From: JBAZAX01 sp964568625
GTDB taxonomy: Bacteria > Babelota > Babeliae > Babelales > RVW-14
Length of the DNA stretch: 60,404 nt
Assembly (NCBI GenBank): GCA_964568625.1
Contig: CAZMQG010000007.1
Span: 1-60,404 of the forward strand
Direction: 5' to 3'
In this document: positions 52,872 to 60,404 of the stretch, one piece after another
Numbering within the stretch: the stretch's first letter is position 1
Layout of the letters: every line of letters begins with the position of its first letter
Program-made: the position numbers and the translations under genes
Notes under the pieces: generated by a model
What the model saw: the letters and a program-made list of their open reading frames with translations, nothing else
What the model was told of the DNA's origin: nothing
Database searches by the model: none

Positions 52872-53936
52872 ATGGAAGTTAATTTAACTCTTGGCAAAGT
52901 ATTAGAAATAGTCGACGGAGCTACAAGCTCCGTCGATTCTGATTTTATAATTAAAAATATTAAATCTTTAGAAACTGCTGAATCGCAAGATTTGGCTGTA
53001 ATTCTTGAAAGAGGTGATGCCTCTGTTTTTGATTCTGTAAGTTTGGATAAGATCAAAAACAGTAAGGCAGGAGTCATACTTTCAAGTGTTGCCGATGTGC
53101 CTGAAAAAAATTACATTATCGTTAAAGATGCAGTAGGCGCTTTTCAAAAGTTAGTTAATTATTTAAATCAACAGCAGACTGCTAGTTCTATTGGCAAAAA
53201 TGTAGATCCAACAGCCGTAATTGATCAATCTGCAGTTATATGTGATGGTGCAATAATCGGGGCTGGCTCAGTTATAAAAGCATTGTCATTTGTTGGTAGA
53301 AATTGTGTTATTGGTTTGGGGGTTACACTTCATCCCGGTGTAAAAGTATTAGACCGTTGCATTATTGGAGATGGAACGGAAATTCATTCCGGTGCTGTAA
53401 TTGGATCAGATGGGTTTGGATATAAAGTTACCAAGCAAGGCATGCAAAAAATACCTCACATTGGAATTGTCAGAGTTGGAAGAATGGTTGAAATAGGTGC
53501 TAATACTGCAATAGATCGATCTTCCTTTGGCGAAACAGTTATTGGTGATGGGGTAAAAATAGATAATCTTGTTCACATTGCTCACAATGTTAAAGTTGGG
53601 GCTTCAACTGCAATTTTAGCACACACTTCTATAGGCGGAAGCACGCAAATTGGAGTTGGATGTCAGATTAGTGGACATGTTGTCATCAAGAATGATGTAA
53701 AAATTGGCAATGGTGTAAAAATTGTTTCAAAAAGTGCCGTGATGAACAACTTGGGTGATGGTGAAGTTGTTTGTGGTGTTCCGGCCATTCCGTTTACAAA
53801 ATGGAAGAGAATATCGGTTTTACAGCTAAGACTCCCTGAGTTTGCAAAATTTATTGCAGAAATCCAACGATTTATAAAAGATAATAATCAATCGTGGTTT
53901 AAGCGAATGATGTTTAAATTTTTTAAAAAGGGGTAA
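52872..53936 (+). CDS. lpxD: UDP-3-O-acylglucosamine N-acyltransferase (LpxD)
   Basis: 354-residue lipid A biosynthesis enzyme adding the N-linked acyl chain to UDP-3-O-acylglucosamine. N-terminal uridine-binding domain (LTLGKVLEIVDG; SLETAESQDLAVI), then hexapeptide repeats forming the left-handed helix (VIGLGVTLHPGVKVLDRCII). IGSDGFGYK follows, then the catalytic His in NLVHIAHNVKVG. The C-terminal helix (LPEFAKFIAEIQRF) carries the acyl-carrier contacts. An unusual perfect 11-bp hairpin lies within codons 14-22. Lipid A synthesis is thus at least partly retained. Confidence 0.95.
   Translation: MEVNLTLGKVLEIVDGATSSVDSDFIIKNIKSLETAESQDLAVILERGDASVFDSVSLDKIKNSKAGVILSSVADVPEKNYIIVKDAVGAFQKLVNYLNQQQTASSIGKNVDPTAVIDQSAVICDGAIIGAGSVIKALSFVGRNCVIGLGVTLHPGVKVLDRCIIGDGTEIHSGAVIGSDGFGYKVTKQGMQKIPHIGIVRVGRMVEIGANTAIDRSSFGETVIGDGVKIDNLVHIAHNVKVGASTAILAHTSIGGSTQIGVGCQISGHVVIKNDVKIGNGVKIVSKSAVMNNLGDGEVVCGVPAIPFTKWKRISVLQLRLPEFAKFIAEIQRFIKDNNQSWFKRMMFKFFKKG
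52912..52936 (+). other. Perfect hairpin inside the lpxD coding start
   Basis: TCGACGGAGCT, loop ACA, AGCTCCGTCGA: an 11-bp GC-rich stem with a 3-base loop, 40 bases after the ATG in AT-rich surroundings. It has no U tract, so it is not a plain terminator. Confidence 0.5.
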
Positions 53937-53939
53937 TGC

Positions 53940-54884
53940 GTGAGTTTATTGGTTGTAAGTTGTTTAAAATCTCAACTTGCAAGCGATTTTGCAACCGCTC
54001 TTGATATTCCTCTAATTCAGTTATCAGTTGGGTTGTTTGCAGACACGGAAGTTTACGTTGATGCAAAAGAATCAGCGATGATTTCTGGAGCCGATATTTT
54101 ATTTGTCCATCAGTTTTTTCTTAGTGATCTACGTTCTAATGGGTCTATCAATGACCAGCTTGCAAGTCTTTTAATAGCATGTGATCTCTTGAGAAATATT
54201 GGAGCAAGAAAAATTACTGCCATTTTGCCATATCTTGCGTATTCACGTCAGGATGAGAGTTTTGGTGGCAAATTTACCGGGCCTGTAAAATTGGTGGGGC
54301 GTTTTTTAAAAGAATCCGGTATAGATAGTGTTTTTGCTTGCGATCTTCATTCCGAAAAACTTTTTGATTTATTTCAGATTAAACTTGAAGAAATTAGTTT
54401 GGTTGATTTTTGGGCTGAGCATTTGAAAACTCTTTTCAAAGAAGAGATTGATAAAAACTTGGTTTGTATAGCATCTCCGGATATTGGTGGTCTTAATCGA
54501 GCAAATAGGATTGCTCAAATGTTAAATGTTCCGGTTGTGTACCTTGAAAAAAAACGAATAAATCCGGATAATCCTGTGGCGCTTTGTTTACATGGAGATG
54601 TAAATTCAAAAACAATCATAATTGTGGATGATATAATTGATACGGGCAGAACGGCAATACAGGCTAGCCTTATGTTAAAGGTGCATGGGGCAACAAAAAT
54701 TGTTGGTGTGTTTACTCATGCAGTTTTTTCACCAGGAATAATCGATAGGCTAAAAAAGAGTGATTTTTGTAAAATTTACATATCAAATTCTTTGCTTAAT
54801 TCATTTGAAAAAAGTAGTAAAAAGATTTCAGTCTATTCAATAAATAAGTATTTAATTCGAAAAATTTCTGAAAAATTAAATTAA
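53940..54884 (+). CDS. prs: Ribose-phosphate pyrophosphokinase-like protein
   Basis: 314 residues from a GTG 3 bases after the lpxD stop. It has the two-domain phosphoribosyltransferase-like fold of PRPP synthase: LLVVSCLKSQLASDFATAL, LPYLAYSRQDESFGG (ATP/flexible-loop region), SVFACDLHSEKLFDLFQI, ASPDIGGLNRA, and the PRPP-binding loop IIIVDDIIDTGRTA. The enzyme makes PRPP from ribose-5-phosphate and ATP for nucleotide synthesis. The usual DLHAxQIQGFF reads DLHSEKLFDLF, so it is a diverged member; catalytic function is likely but not certain. Confidence 0.85.
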   Translation: MSLLVVSCLKSQLASDFATALDIPLIQLSVGLFADTEVYVDAKESAMISGADILFVHQFFLSDLRSNGSINDQLASLLIACDLLRNIGARKITAILPYLAYSRQDESFGGKFTGPVKLVGRFLKESGIDSVFACDLHSEKLFDLFQIKLEEISLVDFWAEHLKTLFKEEIDKNLVCIASPDIGGLNRANRIAQMLNVPVVYLEKKRINPDNPVALCLHGDVNSKTIIIVDDIIDTGRTAIQASLMLKVHGATKIVGVFTHAVFSPGIIDRLKKSDFCKIYISNSLLNSFEKSSKKISVYSINKYLIRKISEKLN

Positions 54885-54904
54885 TATTATGCAGGATAAA
54901 AAAG

Positions 54905-55456
54905 ATGCAAAATGTAATATTTGATCCAAAGTTAATAAAAGCAGTAATTGGGTTGGGGAATCCCGGGCAGCCTTATTATAAGACTCGTCATAGTATAGGA
55001 TTCAGGATATTAGATAAACTTGCCGAGAAATCTGGAGTATCGTTTAGTAAATCTGATAATAAAGAGTATGCAAAAGCGGATATAAATTTAGTTAATGGAG
55101 ATGGTGTTTCTGTTTATCTAATCAAACCTCTTACTTTTATGAATAAGTCAGGAGAAGTTATTCCATTTTTGCAAAAAAAAGGGATTAAACCTGAAGAGAT
55201 TTTAGTTATTCACGATGAGCTTGAAAAACCTTTTGGGAATATTTCAACTAAATTTGGTGGAAGTGCAAAAGGTCACAATGGTCTAAAGTCCATAATAACT
55301 TTTATGGGACAAGATTTTTGGAGATTAAGGTTTGGCATAGGCAGGCCCAGTGATAACTCTGATGTTGGAACTTATGTTCTTTCGTCTTTTACGAAAGAAG
55401 AAGAAAACCAAGCCTCCGATTTGATTCAAAAGGCAATTACGCTGATTTTAGGATAA
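54905..55456 (+). CDS. pth: Peptidyl-tRNA hydrolase
   Basis: 183 residues. Pth releases tRNA from stalled peptidyl-tRNA. Key residues: Asn in GLGNPGQPYYKTRHSIG and the catalytic His in the same segment, LIKPLTFMNKSGE, Asp in IHDELEKPFG, and GGSAKGHNGLKSI. The C-terminal RLRFGIGRP and YVLSSFTKEE are standard. Normal length. It lies 20 bases after the prs gene, completing the skp-lpxD-prs-pth run, and its stop abuts the end of the opposing glycosyltransferase gene. Confidence 0.96.
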   Translation: MQNVIFDPKLIKAVIGLGNPGQPYYKTRHSIGFRILDKLAEKSGVSFSKSDNKEYAKADINLVNGDGVSVYLIKPLTFMNKSGEVIPFLQKKGIKPEEILVIHDELEKPFGNISTKFGGSAKGHNGLKSIITFMGQDFWRLRFGIGRPSDNSDVGTYVLSSFTKEEENQASDLIQKAITLILG

Positions 55457-56542
55457 CTATTTTTTTGCTAGCCAAGCTATTGTGTTGTTATGAATTATTT
55501 GCAAACCACAAGCTTGATATTCGAGCATTTTGGTTGGTCTTGAAACCCAGTTTATAATATCTTGCTCGCGTAGCAGAAAACCAAAATTTGCGGCACTCAT
55601 GTATTTATAAAGTTCTTCTGGCTTAACATTCTTGATTATATAATTTGATTTTGGGATATCTAATCTTTTAAGTTCGTTTTCAAATGGTTCTTGATCTTGC
55701 GTTAATATGAGCATAAAACTTTTGGAATCTTTAAAATACTGGAAAGAGAAGCTTTCTATTGTTTCTTTTGCGCATTGCCAAGGTTTAAATGAACCGCTGT
55801 AGCAGTAGACTGTATAATCATCCGGTATGTCCAACTCATCGCGTACCTGTGTTCTCCATACAACAACTTGGTATTTATCAATCGTTTTTGGAATGTCATT
55901 TATTGCTATAATTATTTTTACGGGATCAGTTCCAAATTCTTGAATTATATAATCTTTAAGAGCTAAACTAACAGCTTCTATTTTTAAATTAAATGCGTTT
56001 GAAGTTTGAGCGTTATAAACAAATTTTTCGATTTTTTGTAAACTTTTGAATATGAGTTTATCCCAAAGAGCTTTAATTCCTATGTTCTTGCGATTGGAAG
56101 AGATGCTTTTTTGACTTGCATAGCGATATTCTTCTGCGCACAATCCTCTGGCTTGGATTACAACAGGTGTCTCAAAATTTTGTAGTTTAGAAAGTGCCTG
56201 CAATGTAATGTATCCGGCAAGTGGTCCTCGTGCTGTAATTTGGTCAAAGTTAAGCGTTTTAAAAAGACTGGTTAAGCAGGATGTCGCATGCAGTAGGCTT
56301 AGTTTTCCTAAAAATGGGTAACGGTGTAAAAATACTATCTTTAGCCGTTCACGTTGCCCAAAAATATTTATGATTTCTTCTTTTGTCGGAGCATGTTTTT
56401 CAAAACATACAAATGTGACGTGCAAATATTCGTTTTGATCAATTTCATTTAAAATTGGTTTTAAAACTTGGCTTTGAAAGACGGAATTTTTGATTCCGTC
56501 GTAAATAATAAATACTAACTGTTTCGTTTTGTTTTTAATCAT
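55457..56542 (-). CDS. GT-B fold glycosyltransferase (GT4-like)
   Basis: 361 residues. The first half has a Rossmann-type N-domain (QLVFIIYDGIKNSVFQSQVL; ITARGPLAGYITLQAL; VVIQARGLCAEEYRY). The second half has VYCYSGSFKPWQCAKETIES, a strand FMLILTQDQEPF, then PEELYKYMSAANFGFLLRE and RPTKMLEYQACGL, which matches the nucleotide-sugar binding segment of GT4-type enzymes. No signal peptide. An AAGGA site precedes the ATG. It likely adds a sugar to a surface polysaccharide or lipid; substrate unknown. It stands alone, without neighbouring sugar-pathway genes. Confidence 0.75.
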   Translation of the reverse strand: MIKNKTKQLVFIIYDGIKNSVFQSQVLKPILNEIDQNEYLHVTFVCFEKHAPTKEEIINIFGQRERLKIVFLHRYPFLGKLSLLHATSCLTSLFKTLNFDQITARGPLAGYITLQALSKLQNFETPVVIQARGLCAEEYRYASQKSISSNRKNIGIKALWDKLIFKSLQKIEKFVYNAQTSNAFNLKIEAVSLALKDYIIQEFGTDPVKIIIAINDIPKTIDKYQVVVWRTQVRDELDIPDDYTVYCYSGSFKPWQCAKETIESFSFQYFKDSKSFMLILTQDQEPFENELKRLDIPKSNYIIKNVKPEELYKYMSAANFGFLLREQDIINWVSRPTKMLEYQACGLQIIHNNTIAWLAKK

Positions 56543-56733
56543 TGGAATCCTTACGCCTTTTTAAAATTATCCTAAAAACTATTGTATGATGATGGGACAT
56601 AAAGTGCAAGTTGTGCGGATATAGCGAATCTATTTTTTTGTGAGATCATTTTTTGATAAGTTCTTAGCAAGATTATTTAAGGCATCTTTTGCTTGTATAA
56701 AAATCCGTAATGGGTTATTTAGAAAGGCGTTGT

Positions 56734-58161
56734 ATGAAATTTGCTAATAATATTTTTGCAATGGCATGTTTAATAAGCTTACAGCTTATTGGGTGTTTGT
56801 TTGCCATGGAGAATTCTGATGTATGCCAATCTCAATTGGGAATACAGATTTTTGGTCGAAGAATAAGAGTGGAAAATCAATCTGGAACAAGACTTAGAAT
56901 AGAAGTTTGTAGAAGCGATGATAAGCAGTGGGAGTCTGTTTTGGAAAATAATTCTAGTATTGATATTGGATCTATTCTAGATATTCCAAAAAGAGTCTCA
57001 TATATGGCATATGGCAACATACTTAGTTGGGTACGTATGGCATGCCACGGAACAATTTTGCTAGACGATATTAATAGATTTAAAGAGGTAGCAGAGCATA
57101 TGACAGTTGTTCTGAGGATAAAAAGTGGAAATGATTTTCAAATTTATTCAGAGCTATGCAGAAAAAATGTGATTTTGTCCAAATTATTTCCTTCGATTGA
57201 ATTGTATTTGATGCCTGGATATCTACAAGGTCCTTCATACAGATCAGTAGAAGAATTTAAAGAGAAGGATTGTATTAATTTTGCCAGATATGTTATTGGC
57301 CTTAAAAGTGATTATTCGGAATTTGATGTAAATATCAAAGCAAATAGATTACTCGAAGAATGGAATCCTGAGTTATATCAAGATGGTGAAAGAGAGATTG
57401 TTAAAAGTATTCGATTGTATGTTGAATGGGCAAAGGCAGCGTTGCTTGGACTTCTTGAATTTTCAATATTCACACGTGAACAGGTAATGCGGATGCCATT
57501 TCAAGCTCGTAATGAAATAGTAAGGTGTATTGTGGAAGGAAGCGAACAACAACGAGAAAAATTGAAGATCTTAATTGAAGAAGCTAAAGCTTTGGTTCCT
57601 CCTCCAGCACCGCTTCCGGCTCCATTGCCAATTCCGATTGAAGCAGCTCATGCCTGTATGGATTCAGATCAAGAAGGAGTTTGTGTTGGTAGCCCACAGT
57701 TTCATCAACGAGTTTCTCAAATGCAATCTCAGGTGATTAGGCCTGAAGTTCTTCAAATTAGGCCTTCTGATTTATCTGAGATGTCAAAATCTTTAAGGCG
57801 TCTTTCTATCGCCGGTTCTTCACCTAAGGTTGTTGTACGTGGGGCTCAGGAAATTTCACCGGATCGGTGGGTTGAGCTTTCGCAAAAGCCTGAATTAATA
57901 ACTCATAATGAATTTGTGCTTATGAGGTTAAAATACGAGGCAGATGAACCGGATTCAACGTTTTTACTGAATATTAAAAAACTTATTGAACAGGTAAGTG
58001 ATTTGGTTAAATTGGATAAGCTTTTGAATTTTTTGGATAGAAGTAATCATGATTTGTTAGGGAAAAGAGAACTAATTTTAAGGAATATTTCTTTAAAATT
58101 GGGCAGAGGCGCGTTGGCAAGAGATATAAAAAGTGCTCCAAAATTGAAGAAAGTTAGTTAG
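56734..58161 (+). CDS. Exported protein of unknown function with a degenerate J-domain-like stretch
   Basis: 475 residues from the ATG at 56734 (MKFANNIFAMACLISLQLIG...), chosen for the signal peptide and an AAAGG upstream; the frame is open 8 codons further. The early mature part is beta-rich (FGRRIRVENQSGTRLRIEV). Around residues 190-235 the pattern YVIGLKSDYSEFDVNIKANR then LLEEWNPELYQDGE resembles a DnaJ J-domain, but the essential HPD is NPE. A Pro-rich linker (PPAPLPAPLPIPI) separates it from a helical C-terminal third. No close family recognised. A hairpin terminator follows, shared with the opposing ankyrin gene. Confidence 0.7.
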   Translation: MKFANNIFAMACLISLQLIGCLFAMENSDVCQSQLGIQIFGRRIRVENQSGTRLRIEVCRSDDKQWESVLENNSSIDIGSILDIPKRVSYMAYGNILSWVRMACHGTILLDDINRFKEVAEHMTVVLRIKSGNDFQIYSELCRKNVILSKLFPSIELYLMPGYLQGPSYRSVEEFKEKDCINFARYVIGLKSDYSEFDVNIKANRLLEEWNPELYQDGEREIVKSIRLYVEWAKAALLGLLEFSIFTREQVMRMPFQARNEIVRCIVEGSEQQREKLKILIEEAKALVPPPAPLPAPLPIPIEAAHACMDSDQEGVCVGSPQFHQRVSQMQSQVIRPEVLQIRPSDLSEMSKSLRRLSIAGSSPKVVVRGAQEISPDRWVELSQKPELITHNEFVLMRLKYEADEPDSTFLLNIKKLIEQVSDLVKLDKLLNFLDRSNHDLLGKRELILRNISLKLGRGALARDIKSAPKLKKVS

Positions 58162-58266
58162 GTTACAATAAAGATATTTATAAAATGCTTTTAGCATACA
58201 AAATTTTTATCGAATATTATCCAAACGACGAATAAATTTGATAGCGCTTGAATGATTTTTTGATGA

Positions 58267-58309
58267 CTAAATAAGAGGTCTCAGTTAAAAATTGAGACCT
58301 CTTATTTAG
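58267..58309. terminator. Bidirectional terminator between converging exported-protein genes
   Basis: 17-bp perfect stem CTAAATAAGAGGTCTCA with its complement, 9-base loop, A/T tracts on both outer sides, between genes ending at 58161 and 58354. Confidence 0.85.
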
Positions 58310-58353
58310 TTTTAGATATTAACTTATTTAGGTTCAGTAAATTTTATTAAATC

Positions 58354-59502
58354 TTATTCCCAGCCCACATGGCTTCTGCATAAGGGACATTGATGAAAAC
58401 GGGCCTTAATACTATCAAGATCGTGTTGGCATATAAATTGGTGGCAGCATGGGGTTAGCGTATGTTCCAGGATAGCTATTTCGCTTTTAGGTGTTAGACA
58501 AATCGGACAGCAAAGCCCATCTATATGATTTTTGAGTATTCTAACTACTTCTTCTAACCCGGCGTTCAATGCTATGATGAGCGGTGTAACTCCATATATG
58601 GTTCTCAGGAGAGCATTTGCACCACAATCTAAAAGAAGCTTAACAACAAATGGATTATTACATTCAACAGCATCATGTAGCGGAGTCTTTCCATAGATGT
58701 CTTGCATATTAATATTGGCCCCGTGTTCCAATAAAATTTGAGCAATCGTAATTTTTTCTCGTGGTCTATCCTTTAGGTGATATAACCGGACAGCATAATG
58801 TAGCGGGGTGTTCCCCTTATTGTCTTGCATATTAACATTTGCGCCACGATCTAAAAGCATTCTAACAACTTCTATAGAACCAACGTAAGCAGCCCAATGT
58901 AGTGGAGTCATGCCTTGGATGTTTTGCAAATCAACCTTGGCGCCATGCCCTAGTAGAAGGCTAGCAATTAGGTGATGGCAATCCCTGGCAGCATAATGTA
59001 GTGGGGTGTTCCCCTCATTGTCTTGCATATTAACATTTGCACCACGCTCTAAAAGAACTCTAATAAACTCTGGATTTTCAGAGTAAACGGCATGATGTAG
59101 CGTAGTCTTGCCATTGAAGTCTTGCATATTAACATGGAAGCTGGGATCCGAAAGTAGCGCTATAACTTTTTCCAAATCACCATATTGGGCAGCTAAAACA
59201 AACATTGTTTCTTTAGTAAGTATTCCGCTGCGAGTTAACACATATATAGCAGTTTTATATGTCTTCCATGGGTCTACATCAGGCACTTGTAACGTCGTTC
59301 TTGCTGATACAGATGGAGCATCTTCGGATCTTCGTACTAGCGCTGATGGGGATGGAGCATCTTCGGCTCTTCGTTGGGGACGCACAATAGTTAATTTTTT
59401 TCTGGGTGTCGCAGTAGGCGCTTGTTGTTTTTGCTCCATAGCGTTAACTGAATTATCCGCAACAAACATACAACCCAAAATAAGAAATAATATTTTTTTC
59501 AT
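58354..59502 (-). CDS. Exported ankyrin-repeat protein with C-terminal RING-like finger
   Basis: 382 residues from the ATG at 59502, with a GAGG site 6 bases upstream. Signal peptide MKKILFLILGCMFVADNS..NA, then a 60-residue polar linker with RRAEDAPS / RRSEDAPS repeats. About seven ankyrin repeats follow (about residues 105-325), with consensus such as GNTPLHYAARDCHHLIASLL and LLERGANVNMQD. The last 50 residues have Cys/His spacing close to a RING/U-box finger: CCPICL, TPCCHQFICQHDL, CPLCRSHVG. RING domains recruit E2 enzymes for ubiquitin transfer, a eukaryotic pathway, so this may be a host-targeted E3-like effector. Its leader is nearly identical in DNA to that of the next gene. Confidence 0.88.
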   Translation of the reverse strand: MKKILFLILGCMFVADNSVNAMEQKQQAPTATPRKKLTIVRPQRRAEDAPSPSALVRRSEDAPSVSARTTLQVPDVDPWKTYKTAIYVLTRSGILTKETMFVLAAQYGDLEKVIALLSDPSFHVNMQDFNGKTTLHHAVYSENPEFIRVLLERGANVNMQDNEGNTPLHYAARDCHHLIASLLLGHGAKVDLQNIQGMTPLHWAAYVGSIEVVRMLLDRGANVNMQDNKGNTPLHYAVRLYHLKDRPREKITIAQILLEHGANINMQDIYGKTPLHDAVECNNPFVVKLLLDCGANALLRTIYGVTPLIIALNAGLEEVVRILKNHIDGLCCPICLTPKSEIAILEHTLTPCCHQFICQHDLDSIKARFHQCPLCRSHVGWE

Positions 59503-59530
59503 CTTAAACCTCACATTTTTAAAAATAATT
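59420..59530. repeat. Leader/promoter cassette, copy A (partner at 60293-60404)
   Basis: About 110 bases covering the signal-peptide codons, start, ribosome site and upstream region. They match 60293-60404 with only a handful of differences; the second copy may continue past the window end. Confidence 0.85.
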
Positions 59531-59580
59531 AATATAACACTCCAATTTGTAGTTTTAAAAAATTATAAGTAATGCAAAAT

Positions 59581-60375
59581 TTATTTTATTTTTGTAGGGT
59601 CTTCTTCTCTATTTTTTTTCCAATCTAGTATGATTCCATGTTTACGCTCCTTTTTTTTCGAAATTTCGAGGGCTCTAATTTCATCATATCTACTTTCGCG
59701 GGCTAATATTTTTGCAAGTGTTCGTTCTTCCCTTGTTTTTTCTCTAGCTTTTCGCGTTTTTGTAATCAGTTGAGCCGTATCTTGCACTTCCCTATTTGCC
59801 TCTTCTTCAAATTCATAGAAGACTGTTATTATAACAATTTTATTTGACAGGCTCATTGGTTGTGTAACCACATTGAATTCACTACGCTTTATTTTTACAC
59901 GATATACAATGGAATTAGTCTTTGTATCTAAAAACGTTTTGCCATACTCTATTGCAAGTTCAATATCTAGTTCGCTTACATTACGTTTTTCCATTCGTTC
60001 TCTTGCATGTTTTGTATAAATCAATTCTAAAAGTGTACCATCCCGATTGACCATGGCATTAACTGAAGGCTCTTGAGATTGTGTTACTTCTACCGGTGCC
60101 GTTGCTTCTGCTTCAATAGTACTTACTGGCTCTGCAGCAGACATTTTCTCCACAATGGTTGCTGGTTGTACAACAAGAGGTCTTTCTATAGGTGTTTGCT
60201 GTACAATTGGAAGCACTGGCGCCTGAGCTACTTCGGCAACTCTTTGCCCAGGCCTTACAATAGTTAATTTTTTTCTATGTACATTGGCGGCCGCTTGTTG
60301 TTTTTGCTCCATAGCGTTAGCTGAATTATCTGCAACAAACATACAACCCAAAATAAGAAATAATATTTTCTTCAT
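59581..60375 (-). CDS. Exported protein with DUF4258-like domain, same leader as ankyrin-RING gene
   Basis: 264 residues from the ATG at 60375, with the same GAGG spacing as the neighbouring gene. Signal peptide and first mature residues (MEQKQQ..., RKKLTIVRP) match the ankyrin-RING protein almost exactly. A Pro/Val/Thr-rich linker follows, then about residues 115-195 resemble the DUF4258 fold (IYTKHARERMEKRNVSELDI, AIEYGKTFLD, VVTQPMSLSNKIVIITVFYE), found in some toxin-like and hypothetical proteins. The C-terminus is a basic helix (TRKAREKTREERTLAKILAR). Function unknown. Confidence 0.75.
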   Translation of the reverse strand: MKKILFLILGCMFVADNSANAMEQKQQAAANVHRKKLTIVRPGQRVAEVAQAPVLPIVQQTPIERPLVVQPATIVEKMSAAEPVSTIEAEATAPVEVTQSQEPSVNAMVNRDGTLLELIYTKHARERMEKRNVSELDIELAIEYGKTFLDTKTNSIVYRVKIKRSEFNVVTQPMSLSNKIVIITVFYEFEEEANREVQDTAQLITKTRKAREKTREERTLAKILARESRYDEIRALEISKKKERKHGIILDWKKNREEDPTKIK

Positions 60376-60404
60376 CTTAAACCTCACATTTTTTAAAATA
60401 ATTA
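60293..60404. repeat. Leader/promoter cassette, copy B
   Basis: Second copy of the leader-plus-upstream segment, 873 bases from copy A; reaches the window edge. Confidence 0.85.

Noticed and set aside
1..60404. Transposase, integrase or prophage genes
   Set aside because: No product with a DDE, HUH, tyrosine or serine recombinase motif, or any phage structural gene, was recognised.

Overview
The window is AT-rich chromosomal DNA from a Gram-negative-type bacterium. It carries lpxD and skp for the outer membrane, a Pal-like lipoprotein, a secretin and pilus/secretion ATPase, groESL and many proteins with signal peptides. Besides housekeeping genes there is an unusual load of exported proteins with eukaryote-like or repeat domains: WD40-type propellers, PKD domains, ankyrin repeats plus a RING-like finger, a leucine-rich protein, clostripain-family (C11) proteins and long coiled coils. 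This mix, together with the AT bias, best fits a host-associated bacterium such as Candidatus Dependentiae (TM6/Babeliae). That placement is inferred from gene content, not from a marker gene.

Layout. 1-6.2 kb: exported C11 protease, nfo, an exported PLP enzyme, groES-groEL. 6.2-17.4 kb: six minus-strand genes for exported proteins sharing a C-terminal helical module; two have PKD domains plus a propeller, one has PKD only, and one is a 1182-residue mosaic with propeller, tectonin-like and farnesoic-acid-methyltransferase-like (FAMeT) regions. 17.6-20.5 kb: an RHH/ParA pair and a low-complexity exported protein. 20.7-34.2 kb: rsmA, nucleotidyltransferase, tRNA-Val, uracil-DNA glycosylase, a second C11 homologue lacking its catalytic His, a shortened ComEC, yajC, enolase, a WD40 protein, gatB, rng and a Pal-like lipoprotein. 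34.3-42.3 kb: four exported coiled-coil proteins. 42.5-49.3 kb: pilB/gspE, pilO-like, pilP-like, secretin, a frameshifted leucine-rich protein and comM. 49.3-55.5 kb: acpS, a HerA-like ATPase, a membrane protein, and the skp-lpxD-prs-pth run. 55.5-60.4 kb: a glycosyltransferase and three exported proteins, the last two with the same leader fused to different domains.

How the genes may work together. PilB, PilO, PilP and the secretin would form part of an envelope-spanning pilus/secretion machine; with ComM and the ComEC core this suggests DNA uptake, although pilM, pilN, pilC and pilin genes are not here. The exported repeat proteins look like surface or host-facing factors, the ankyrin-RING protein most of all. 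The most novel feature is the 6.2-17.4 kb family: one new-looking module on different N-terminal architectures, with a conserved intergenic element in front of three of the genes and also in front of parA.

Two 100-base N runs are assembly gaps. One lies in tandem PKD repeats, where a 30-base linker would restore the frame. The other is flanked by a 55-base exact duplication and is probably an unmerged contig overlap. Both break real genes artificially.
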